53,243 nt of DNA, taken from assembly GCA_030608005.1 (NCBI GenBank), contig JAUWIX010000006.1, positions 1 to 53,243 of the forward strand, written 5' to 3'. The position numbers were made by a program, and so were the translations under genes. This document shows, one piece after another, positions 45,479 through 53,243 of this stretch. This DNA comes from Dehalococcoidia bacterium. GTDB taxonomy: Bacteria > Chloroflexota > Dehalococcoidia > Dehalococcoidales > BS750m-G39. Below the pieces are notes generated by a model. The model was not told where the DNA came from and ran no database searches. It worked only from the letters and a program-made list of their open reading frames with translations. Positions within the stretch are counted from its first letter, which is position 1, and every line of letters starts with the position of its first letter.

Positions 45479-48178
45479 ATGAAGAAGCCGCTGCTGGTGC
45501 TGTTTGATGGTAATGCCCTGATTCACCGCGCCTTCCACGCCTTACCACCGCTCACCGTGAGCAAGACCGGCGAGATGGTCAGCGCCGTTTACGGCTTTGC
45601 CCTGATGCTGCTCAAGGTAATAAATGAGCTAAAACCCACCCATTATGCCATCGCCTTTGATATGAAAGGTCCTACCTTCAGGCACCAAATGTTTGAGCAG
45701 TATAAGGCACAGCGACCCCCAACCCCTGACGAACTGGTCAATCAACTGGGGCGGGTAAGGCAGCTAGTGGAAGCCTTCCACATCCCCATCTTTGAGCTCG
45801 AAGGTTATGAGGCAGATGATGTTTTAGGCACCCTCAGCCAGCAAGCCAGCAACCAGGACATTGATGCCATCATCGTTACCGGTGATGCCGATACCATGCA
45901 ACTGGTATCGGCACGGGTAAGGGTGCTTTACCCCAGACCGGGGCGAGCCTTTAGCGACACCATGCTCTATGACGAAACGGCGGTAAGCCAGAAGTATGGC
46001 GTCAAGCCGGAGCAGATTGCCGACCTCAAGGGGCTGATGGGTGACCCCTCAGATAATATCCCCGGCGTGTCCGGTATCGGTCCAGTAACCGCAGCTAAAC
46101 TGCTGAAGCAATTTGGCTCTATAGAGCAAATTTATGAGCATATAGACCAGGTAACTCCAGCCAAACTCCAGGCTCTATTGCGAGAAAATGAAGCCATTGC
46201 CCGCCAGAGCAAGGAGCTGGCGACCATCGTTACCCAGACACCGGTTAGTCTAAACCTTGATGACTGCCGGCTCGGCCAGTATGACCGTCATCAGGTAGCT
46301 GAGCTCTTCCGCGAGCTTGAGTTTGCCAGCCTGCTATCTAAACTGCCTGAAATTGAAACTCAAGTTGAAACTAAGCCACCTCAAGGAGACTACCATATCG
46401 TAAATACCACCTCAGCCCTTGATGAGCTGCTAAACCGCTTGTCAGCGGTTAAGTCCTTTGCCTTTGACCTGGAGACAACCAGCCTAGACCCGATGTCAGC
46501 CCAGCTAGTGGGCATATCTTTATCGCCGGCTCCGGGCGAAGCCTACTACATTCCCGTTGGTCATGTCGGCTGGGAGCAAGTAGAGCAACTGCCGCTGGAA
46601 CAGGTTATAGCATGGCTCAAGCCACCCCTGGAAGACAATACCTTAGCCAAGCTGGCTCACAACGGCAAGTATGATATAGAGGTGCTGGCTGAATATAGAG
46701 TAACGGTTAAAAACTTGACCTTTGACTCAATGCTCGCTGCCTATTTGCTGGGTGAGAAATCACTGGGGCTAAAAGCCCTCGCCTTCAGCAAGCTGGCTAT
46801 TGAAATGACACCCATCACTGACCTGATAGGCTCTAGGGCTAAGCAGATTTCCATGTCCCAGGTAGAGCTCACCCGCGCCGCCGACTATGCCTGCGCTGAC
46901 GCCGATATGACCGGGCGACTGGCCAAAGTGCTAGAGGCAGAGCTTCACCAGCAGGGACTTTGGCAACTTTTCTCCGAGGTTGAGCTACCATTGATGCCAG
47001 TGCTAATCCATATGGAAAGGAACGGAGTTGCCCTAGATACCGACTTGCTAAGGCAGATGTCACACCGCCTAGGTAAGCAGTTACTAAAGCTGGAGGCTGA
47101 GATATATAACAGTGTTGGTCACCAGTTCAATATAAACTCACCTCAACAAATAAGTTCCGTTCTGTTTGAGGAGCTTAGACTACCGCCAGCTCGCAAAACT
47201 AAAGGTGGCTACTCTACCGGGGCATCAGTGCTAGAGGAGCTCCGCGGGAGCCACCCAGTAATAGAATTCATCCTTGACTACCGTCAATTAAGCAAAATCA
47301 AGTCAACCTACATTGATGCCCTGCCCAGCCTAATCAACCCTAAAACAGGGCGGGTGCACACCAGCTTTAATCAGACACGGACGGCTACCGGACGGCTCTC
47401 CTCCAGCGAGCCAAACCTGCAAAATATCCCCGTCCGCGGCGAGCTGGGGAAGAAGGTCAGGCAGGCGTTTATTGCCCCACCGGGGTCATATCTTTTAGCT
47501 GCTGACTACTCACAGATTGACCTCCGCGCCCTGGCTCACCTGTCTCAGGATAAAAGCCTGCTAACTGCCTTCCACCGAGACGAGGATATTCATGCCGCCA
47601 CCGCTGCCCAGGTCTTCGGCGTAGAACCCTCTCAGGTAACTCCAGATATGCGCCGGGTAGCTAAAACTGTCAATTTTGGCGTCATCTATGGCATGAGCGA
47701 CTACGGGCTGGAGCAGGCAACAGAGCTATCACGGGAGGAAGCCGCCCAGTTCATCACCGCTTACTTTGAAAAATACCCCGGGGTAAAGCAATACCTTGAA
47801 TCTACCAAAGAACAGGCAAGGGAAGTAGGCTATGTTCAAACCCTCCTCGGCAGAAGGCGTTTCATCCCCGAAATCAATTCATCTAACCGGCAGGTAAGGG
47901 AAGCCGCCGAACGAATGGCAATAAATATGCCGGTACAGGGTACCTCCGCCGACATCATAAAAGTGGCGATGATAAATCTAGACCGGGAGATAGCTCAACG
48001 CCAACTGAAAAGTAAGATGCTGCTTCAGGTGCATGATGAGCTTATCTTTGAGGTGCCCGAGGCTGAGCTGGAAGAGATGCGACAAATGGTTCCTGAAATA
48101 ATGTCCACTGCTCTGGAGCTAAGCGTTCCGCTAAAAGTGGACATCAAGGCCGGCACCAACTGGGGAGAAATGGAATAA
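45479..48178 (+). CDS. polA: DNA polymerase I
   Basis: 5' nuclease, 3'-5' exonuclease (FDLETTSLD, AHNGKYDIEVL) and polymerase (DYSQIDLRALAHLS, RRVAKTVNFGVIYGMS) domains. Confidence 0.98.
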   Translation: MKKPLLVLFDGNALIHRAFHALPPLTVSKTGEMVSAVYGFALMLLKVINELKPTHYAIAFDMKGPTFRHQMFEQYKAQRPPTPDELVNQLGRVRQLVEAFHIPIFELEGYEADDVLGTLSQQASNQDIDAIIVTGDADTMQLVSARVRVLYPRPGRAFSDTMLYDETAVSQKYGVKPEQIADLKGLMGDPSDNIPGVSGIGPVTAAKLLKQFGSIEQIYEHIDQVTPAKLQALLRENEAIARQSKELATIVTQTPVSLNLDDCRLGQYDRHQVAELFRELEFASLLSKLPEIETQVETKPPQGDYHIVNTTSALDELLNRLSAVKSFAFDLETTSLDPMSAQLVGISLSPAPGEAYYIPVGHVGWEQVEQLPLEQVIAWLKPPLEDNTLAKLAHNGKYDIEVLAEYRVTVKNLTFDSMLAAYLLGEKSLGLKALAFSKLAIEMTPITDLIGSRAKQISMSQVELTRAADYACADADMTGRLAKVLEAELHQQGLWQLFSEVELPLMPVLIHMERNGVALDTDLLRQMSHRLGKQLLKLEAEIYNSVGHQFNINSPQQISSVLFEELRLPPARKTKGGYSTGASVLEELRGSHPVIEFILDYRQLSKIKSTYIDALPSLINPKTGRVHTSFNQTRTATGRLSSSEPNLQNIPVRGELGKKVRQAFIAPPGSYLLAADYSQIDLRALAHLSQDKSLLTAFHRDEDIHAATAAQVFGVEPSQVTPDMRRVAKTVNFGVIYGMSDYGLEQATELSREEAAQFITAYFEKYPGVKQYLESTKEQAREVGYVQTLLGRRRFIPEINSSNRQVREAAERMAINMPVQGTSADIIKVAMINLDREIAQRQLKSKMLLQVHDELIFEVPEAELEEMRQMVPEIMSTALELSVPLKVDIKAGTNWGEME

Positions 48179-48188
48179 GGAGGATAAA

Positions 48189-48845
48189 TTGAATATACAA
48201 ACAGTGCACTGGGTTCTAATAGGTATAGGAATTCTTCTGCTGTTAGCAATCTTGTCCTATTTGGTTCTAAAGTATATATACCATAAACCAACGGGCAGCA
48301 TCTGGCTGTATCTTTTCATGATTTTCATGTTTTGGATGTGGATATTCACCATATATGAGACGTCTAGTAAGCGAAGGGAGAAACTGAAGAAAGCAGGGGT
48401 TAAAGAGGGGCAGGTTATTGTGGACCTTGGCTGTGGTCCCGGTCGCTTCACGATTCTCGCCGCGAGGATAGTAGGGCCAGAAGGCAAAGTATGTGCCCTG
48501 GATATTCATCCCTTACACACAGCCATTGTTGCGGCCAGGATAGCAATAGGAGGCCCCAAGAACATAAGTGTCATGCATGCAGATTGCTGTGCAACGGGGT
48601 TACCAGATAAAGCGATAGACCTTATCTTCATAAACGACGCCTTCCACGAGTTTGATAAAGTTGGCTGCCTGAAGGAGGCAGCTAGGATTCTGAAAGCAGA
48701 TGGGATTCTAGCCATAGATGAGCACGAAATGAAAGAAAGCAAGCTTTTGAATGTTGTGGCTGAAGTTAACCTCTTCTCTCTTGCTGAAAAAGATAAAAGG
48801 CTTTATAAGTTCAGAAAACTAGTGGATGAAGGAAAAAGTGCCTGA
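48189..48845 (+). CDS. TM-anchored class I SAM-dependent methyltransferase
   Basis: Two N-terminal TM segments then VIVDLGCGPGRFTILAAR; TTG start behind ggaggataaa. Confidence 0.85.
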   Translation: MNIQTVHWVLIGIGILLLLAILSYLVLKYIYHKPTGSIWLYLFMIFMFWMWIFTIYETSSKRREKLKKAGVKEGQVIVDLGCGPGRFTILAARIVGPEGKVCALDIHPLHTAIVAARIAIGGPKNISVMHADCCATGLPDKAIDLIFINDAFHEFDKVGCLKEAARILKADGILAIDEHEMKESKLLNVVAEVNLFSLAEKDKRLYKFRKLVDEGKSA

Positions 48846-49656
48846 GCTACCTGAGGTAGAGACGATAAAGAATGAGCTGCTACCTTACCTAATTGGGCAT
48901 CCTGTTACTGGCGTCATCCTGTTCTGGGAGGGGATAGTGCGCCAGCCCTCGGCGGAGGAATTTCGCTCCCGCCTCATCGGGCAAAGGATAACTGAGGTGG
49001 CTCGGCGAGGTAAATATCTTATCCTAGGCTTAACCAGCGGTGAGGTGTTAATCGTCCACCTAAAGATGAGTGGCTCACTACTATTGAAGCCAACCTCTTC
49101 TGAACCTAATAAGTTTATCCGTGCCATACTTCACCTAGATGGTGGAACCGAACTTTACTTCCGCGACCCGCGCAAGCTGGGGAGGATGTGGCTGGTGGAG
49201 GATAAGAATAGCATTGTTGGTAAGCTTGGTCCTGAACCGCTGGAGGCTGACTTTAGCCCCGAGGTTCTGGCTCAGCGCCTGAGTAAGCGCACGGCACCAA
49301 TAAAGGCTCTGCTCTGCGACCAAAGCTTGGTTGCTGGCATCGGCAACATGTATGCCGATGAAGCCTTATTTTCTGCCAGAATCCACCCACTAAGGTCGGG
49401 AAAAAGCCTGTCTCAACAAGAGGTGGAGTGTCTTCATAGCACCATTCAACAGGTGCTGTGGTCAGCGATTAACGATAAAGGAGCCAGTGTAGATACCTAC
49501 CTTCGCCCCGGCGGTGAACTGGGCACTGCTCAGTTTCAGTTTAAGGTTGCCCATCGGGGTGGCCAGCCCTGTCCTGTCTGCGGCACCCTACTCCAGCGCA
49601 TCCCCGTCCGCAATCGGGGCAGCTACTTCTGCCCCCACTGCCAGCCGCTCAAATAA
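48838..49656 (+). CDS. mutM: Formamidopyrimidine-DNA glycosylase
   Basis: PELPEVETI N-terminus, C-terminal zinc finger CPVCGTLLQRIPVRNRGSYFCPHCQ. GTG start at 48838 puts the catalytic Pro at residue 2. Confidence 0.95.
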   Translation: MPELPEVETIKNELLPYLIGHPVTGVILFWEGIVRQPSAEEFRSRLIGQRITEVARRGKYLILGLTSGEVLIVHLKMSGSLLLKPTSSEPNKFIRAILHLDGGTELYFRDPRKLGRMWLVEDKNSIVGKLGPEPLEADFSPEVLAQRLSKRTAPIKALLCDQSLVAGIGNMYADEALFSARIHPLRSGKSLSQQEVECLHSTIQQVLWSAINDKGASVDTYLRPGGELGTAQFQFKVAHRGGQPCPVCGTLLQRIPVRNRGSYFCPHCQPLK

Positions 49657-49675
49657 CGCCCTATGACCCGGTTCA

Positions 49676-49861
49676 TCACCCTTTCCAAGCGAAGGGAATA
49701 AGAAAAACAACACAGCCCAGGAAAAAAGTAACACTGCCAGCTAATCCCAAAGGACTCCCAGCAGCTACACTATCAACAATGAAAAGGATACTACACACCA
49801 GGAAAAGCACCCAGCCCAGGAGTTGAAACTGGCTTTCTCTTCCCTGCTTCCTTGTGGGCAT
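49676..49861 (-). CDS. Small two-TM membrane protein
   Basis: WVLFLVCSILFIVDSVAAGSPLGLAGSVTFFLGCVVFLIPF. Confidence 0.5.
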   Translation of the reverse strand: MPTRKQGRESQFQLLGWVLFLVCSILFIVDSVAAGSPLGLAGSVTFFLGCVVFLIPFAWKG

Positions 49862-49931
49862 TGATACCCCCTTTCGGATTTTATCGGATTGATAACTAAT
49901 CTATATTATCCTCTGCTTCAAGCATCAATAA

Positions 49932-50342
49932 TCAAAACTGCAACTCATTGAGCCCAGTATAGGAGTCAGGGTAACGGTGAAGCTGATAGTCAAGCTCGGC
50001 TATTACTACTTCAGCAGTGGAAAATACTTTAGCCTCAACAAGGTGTCCCCCTCGGCATTCATCAGGACTGGAAAGCTGTATATGCACATGGGTGATTAGC
50101 TCAGCATCCTTAAGAGCTACCGAACCCTGGGCGCAGACAATCTCTAGGGGTCCCTGGTACTCCTTTGTCTCATATTTGCCTGGGAGTTCCCTCAGGAAGT
50201 TCAAACTAGCACTCTCCACAGAGCCTATGATACCAATGACCACCCCAGAGGAGATACCGTTCTGGCGGCAGTAGCAGGCTATCTCGCTGACTAGCTCCTG
50301 CTCGGGCTTAATTCTGAAAACATGCACCTTCTTAAACAACAT
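49932..50342 (-). CDS. PPC/PCC (DUF296) domain protein
   Basis: ISSGVVIGIIGSVESASLNF, THVHIQLSSPDECRGGHLVEAKVFSTAEVVIAEL. Confidence 0.85.
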   Translation of the reverse strand: MLFKKVHVFRIKPEQELVSEIACYCRQNGISSGVVIGIIGSVESASLNFLRELPGKYETKEYQGPLEIVCAQGSVALKDAELITHVHIQLSSPDECRGGHLVEAKVFSTAEVVIAELDYQLHRYPDSYTGLNELQF

Positions 50343-50378
50343 AATGCCTCCTTATCTTGTAGCGTAGAGAAACACTCT

Positions 50379-51569
50379 TTATATTATCCCCTGTTGCCTA
50401 AGCTCAGCCAGCTCATCTTCACTCATACCAAGTAGCTCACCATAAATGTAGTCATTGTCCTGACCCAAAACGGGGGCTGCCCGAGTATACCTTGCCGGGG
50501 TATCAGATAGCTTTATTGGCACGGCATCAGATATGGTCTTGCCCAATTCAGGGTGGTCAAGCTCAATGAAGAAGCCACGCTGTTTTAGCTGAGGGTCTTG
50601 GGCTAAATCGCTGGCATCCTGCACCACCCCGGCTGCCACCCCCCGCTCCTGAAGCAGAGCCATCGCCTCCTCAGCGGTGTGCTCCTTGGTCCCCCCCTCC
50701 ACCAGCCGGTTCAGCTGTTCACTATTCTTCAGACGAGCGGCTAAAGAAGCAAACCTCCTACCCTCAGCCCACGGCGGGTTGCCCAAAGCCAGCTTAAATC
50801 CCTGCCACTCGCCGTCAGTGAACACGGCAATGGCACACCATCGGTCGTCACCGCGGCAGCGATAGACACCATGAGGCGCCGCCTCAGCAGAGCTATTGCC
50901 CACCGGCTCCGCCTCTTTACCATTAACCGTATAGTCCAGAATGGCGTCACCCAATAAACTGGACATCGCCTCTACCTGGGAGACATCAATATATTGTCCC
51001 TCTCCCGTCCTCTGCCGGTATTCCAAAGCCCCAAGCAGGGCTAAACAAGCGAGCAGCCCAGCTATATGGTCGGCGTAAGAAGAGCCCAAGCCCAGCGGTG
51101 GCTTGCTAGGGTAGGAGGTGAGATAGGTTATGCCGGAAAAGGCTTGAACTGTAGGACCAAAGCCAGCATAGTGGCGCCAAGGTCCGCTACCGCCCATAGT
51201 CGACATACTGAGCATAATAAGGTCGGGCTTCACCTTTTTGAGGCTATCATAATCAAGCCCCCAGTTAGCCATCACCCTGGGGGTGAAGTTCTCCACCACG
51301 GCGTCACTTATAGCCACCAGCTTTTTGGCAAGAGCTACACCTTGCGGTTTACTTAGGTTCAGGGTGACACCCAGCTTATTGCGGTTCCAGGTGTTATAGT
51401 AGCCGCGGCTGAAGGTATCTTCTTCCTCAGGCACAAGTGGCTGGATTTTAATCACCTCGGCGCCAAAATCAGCCATGATTCGGGTGGCATAGGGTCCCGC
51501 CAGCACCCAGGTGAAGTCCAGGATGCGTATGTTGTGTAAGACACTGCTCTCTTCCAAAATCAGCCTCAA
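50379..51569 (-). CDS. CaiB/BaiF (formyl-CoA transferase family) CoA transferase
   Basis: IRILDFTWVLAGPYATRIMADFGAEVIKIQP; NRNKLGVTLNLSKPQGVALAKKL. Confidence 0.94.
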   Translation of the reverse strand: MRLILEESSVLHNIRILDFTWVLAGPYATRIMADFGAEVIKIQPLVPEEEDTFSRGYYNTWNRNKLGVTLNLSKPQGVALAKKLVAISDAVVENFTPRVMANWGLDYDSLKKVKPDLIMLSMSTMGGSGPWRHYAGFGPTVQAFSGITYLTSYPSKPPLGLGSSYADHIAGLLACLALLGALEYRQRTGEGQYIDVSQVEAMSSLLGDAILDYTVNGKEAEPVGNSSAEAAPHGVYRCRGDDRWCAIAVFTDGEWQGFKLALGNPPWAEGRRFASLAARLKNSEQLNRLVEGGTKEHTAEEAMALLQERGVAAGVVQDASDLAQDPQLKQRGFFIELDHPELGKTISDAVPIKLSDTPARYTRAAPVLGQDNDYIYGELLGMSEDELAELRQQGII

Positions 51570-51573
51570 TTAA

Positions 51574-52710
51574 TTAAAGATAGAAATATATTTGATCTAA
51601 AACTAAAATCGCTTGTAAAGCCCTTGTTTTTGTATAAGCCTCCGCTTGAGCAACACCATGGCTTAAACTATGGCGTGATAAATCAACTTTTCCAGTTTCA
51701 AGATCAAAGTCCGAAAAAACGACTTCATTAAGATACTTGAAGAAATGTAGCGGTAGGAATAATGACTCACTAGAGCCAGATTTTTCCTTTCCCTTTTCAA
51801 TAAGATACGATAATAATTTTTTCCCCTTAACCCGGCCTTTGCCAGTATCAGCAAAATACTGAAGCCTAATAATACCTTCGACTTGCGGTAAAAGAGTATT
51901 GATACAGTTGATATAACCGTCATTATCACCGCGCAGAAAGGCATTAATTCCGGCTTGCAAGATATTCTTCTTATCTATAAATACTTGGTTTTTCCACCAT
52001 TTATTTGTTATTTTCTCAATTCGTGCTTTATTAAAGCTATCAACAAGCTTTTCGATCCTGTTCTCAAAATCGAATTTATCTTGGTAAGCCTCACTTAAAG
52101 CTTTATATTCACCCCCAATAATTTCTATAAAGGGAAACCAACCATCTTTTATCATTTCTTCAAACTGTATTTCATTCTCTAAAACTTCATAGACATATTG
52201 GAATAATAAATAGCGATGTAATTTCCCTAAAGTCAAAGCCATTTCGTCGGGATCCAATTCACGCGTCAAATCAAAGAAAAGCCCGAACTTCCAGTTTCCT
52301 TTAAAACAATAAATTACTTTATCTATTTCAAGTATTTCAATATTTGGGAATTTCAACCTTCGTATATCTGCAATATCTCTCTGTGATACAGGTACCATTT
52401 TTTGCATATCGCGCTTAGCCATAATCTCAATTTCAACCGGGAAATCGTTTATATATAGGTCTGCGCTTAGGTCCTTATGTATAAGAATCAAGAATTGATA
52501 GACAGCGTTTTGTAAAACACCAACCCTGTTGAAAAAGTAATTCGATATATGTTCTATGTATTTGTAAAACTCAGGTTCATCAGAAGTAATCGATGCTCTG
52601 GTTAAAAGCCAAAAATAATGACCAGGTGGCACATTTACAGGCGAGAAACCTCCGAGATCTTCGACTTTATCTATATGAAAATGTATTATATTCTTTGTTA
52701 TCCTACTCAT
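51574..52710 (-). CDS. Hypothetical AT-rich gene with HEPN-like R-x4-H C-terminus
   Basis: Intact 378-aa ORF; C-terminal SRHSLSHGVAQAEAYTKTRALQAILVLDQIYFYL. Confidence 0.65.
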   Translation of the reverse strand: MSRITKNIIHFHIDKVEDLGGFSPVNVPPGHYFWLLTRASITSDEPEFYKYIEHISNYFFNRVGVLQNAVYQFLILIHKDLSADLYINDFPVEIEIMAKRDMQKMVPVSQRDIADIRRLKFPNIEILEIDKVIYCFKGNWKFGLFFDLTRELDPDEMALTLGKLHRYLLFQYVYEVLENEIQFEEMIKDGWFPFIEIIGGEYKALSEAYQDKFDFENRIEKLVDSFNKARIEKITNKWWKNQVFIDKKNILQAGINAFLRGDNDGYINCINTLLPQVEGIIRLQYFADTGKGRVKGKKLLSYLIEKGKEKSGSSESLFLPLHFFKYLNEVVFSDFDLETGKVDLSRHSLSHGVAQAEAYTKTRALQAILVLDQIYFYL

Positions 52711-52744
52711 AACTTACCCCCATTTACCTATTCCTATTATATAT

Positions 52745-52790
52745 CCCCCCTATCGGGGTGTCCAAGAGGGGCGAAGCCCCTCTTTTCTAT
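52745..52790. repeat. Dispersed palindromic element, copy L12 (minimal hairpin)
   Basis: ccaagaggggcgaagcccctcttttctattccc. Confidence 0.65.
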
Positions 52791-53058
52791 TCCCTTACTA
52801 AAAGAGAGAGAGCCCACACAAAGCCTTCACCGCTCCCAAAAAACGCTTAGATTTGGAGTACAGAGCGTCTCTCGCTGTAAAGTGGAGGACTCTGGACAAA
52901 GTCAGCAGCGCGGAGTTCCCATTTTTGTACCGACTGCACAAATCAAGCATTTGTTACCCTAACTATACATTTTGGACAAATGTTTTGTTACTGCCCCTCC
53001 CTGCTGACAGGTCAGCGCAGTAGTTATCATTCCAACCATAACCCAGTTTTTCAAACTT

Positions 53059-53243
53059 CTACCTAACTGTTTGGGCTGCCGAGAGATATACCTCAGCAGC
53101 ATGGAAGGAGCTGCGCACCAGGGGTCCAGAAATAACAGAGACGAACCCCATTTTCCTTCCCGCATTTTGATATTCTTCAAATTCCTGTGGGGAGACATAT
53201 CTCACAACTTTGTGGTGCTTTAGCGAAGGCTGCAAATACTGAC
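53059..53243 (-). CDS. lipA: Lipoyl synthase, C-terminal fragment (runs off the right edge)
   Basis: Reverse translation [60 protein letters not shown], the characteristic LipA C-terminus; absent from the ORF track. Confidence 0.93.
   Translation of the reverse strand, partial: QYLQPSLKHHKVVRYVSPQEFEEYQNAGRKMGFVSVISGPLVRSSFHAAEVYLSAAQTVR

Noticed and set aside
8899-52790. CRISPR array
   Set aside because: The repeats are dispersed over the window, palindromic and modular, without regular spacers, and no cas gene is present.
52849-52990. Possible degenerate interspersed repeat (tttggagtacagagcgtctctcgctg...gtggaggactctggacaaagtcagcagcgcggagttccc)
   Set aside because: Looks repeat-like, but there is no second copy in the window to compare.

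Overview
This 53 kb window reads as a chromosomal segment of a Dehalococcoidia/Chloroflexota-like bacterium; the lineage is inferred from protein flavour and gene content and was not tested. Housekeeping genes include proC, leuS, tRNA-Ala(GGC), a dnaJ/cbpA-hspR-clp operon, a Nudix hydrolase, pyrG, tal, rho, hrcA-grpE-dnaK with a distal dnaJ, gpsA-plsY-der, argF, polA, mutM, a CaiB-type CoA transferase and a partial lipA at the right edge. The accessory content is: (1) three paralogous ~1000-aa secreted, C-terminally anchored BNR/beta-propeller-like proteins, one of them between two MacAB/YknXYZ-like exporter gene sets; (2) two tandem collagen-like lipoproteins that share promoter, signal peptide and GXY stretch but have unrelated C-termini, with the same promoter cassette repeated a third time before a giant BNR gene; (3) a DUF4258/DUF2283 toxin-antitoxin-like gene pair bracketed by near-identical direct repeats that each carry an intrinsic terminator; (4) about a dozen dispersed, modular palindromic elements whose hairpin stems covary between copies, one with perfect 16-bp terminal inverted repeats; (5) two heat-shock control circuits readable in the DNA: a covarying CIRCE variant before hrcA, and a perfect 12-bp inverted repeat embedded in a consensus promoter before the dnaJ-hspR-clp operon; (6) two candidate leaderless promoters (polA and the third BNR gene); (7) an AT-rich gene with a HEPN-like R-x4-H C-terminus. 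No CRISPR array, rRNA, transposase or integrase gene was recognised.
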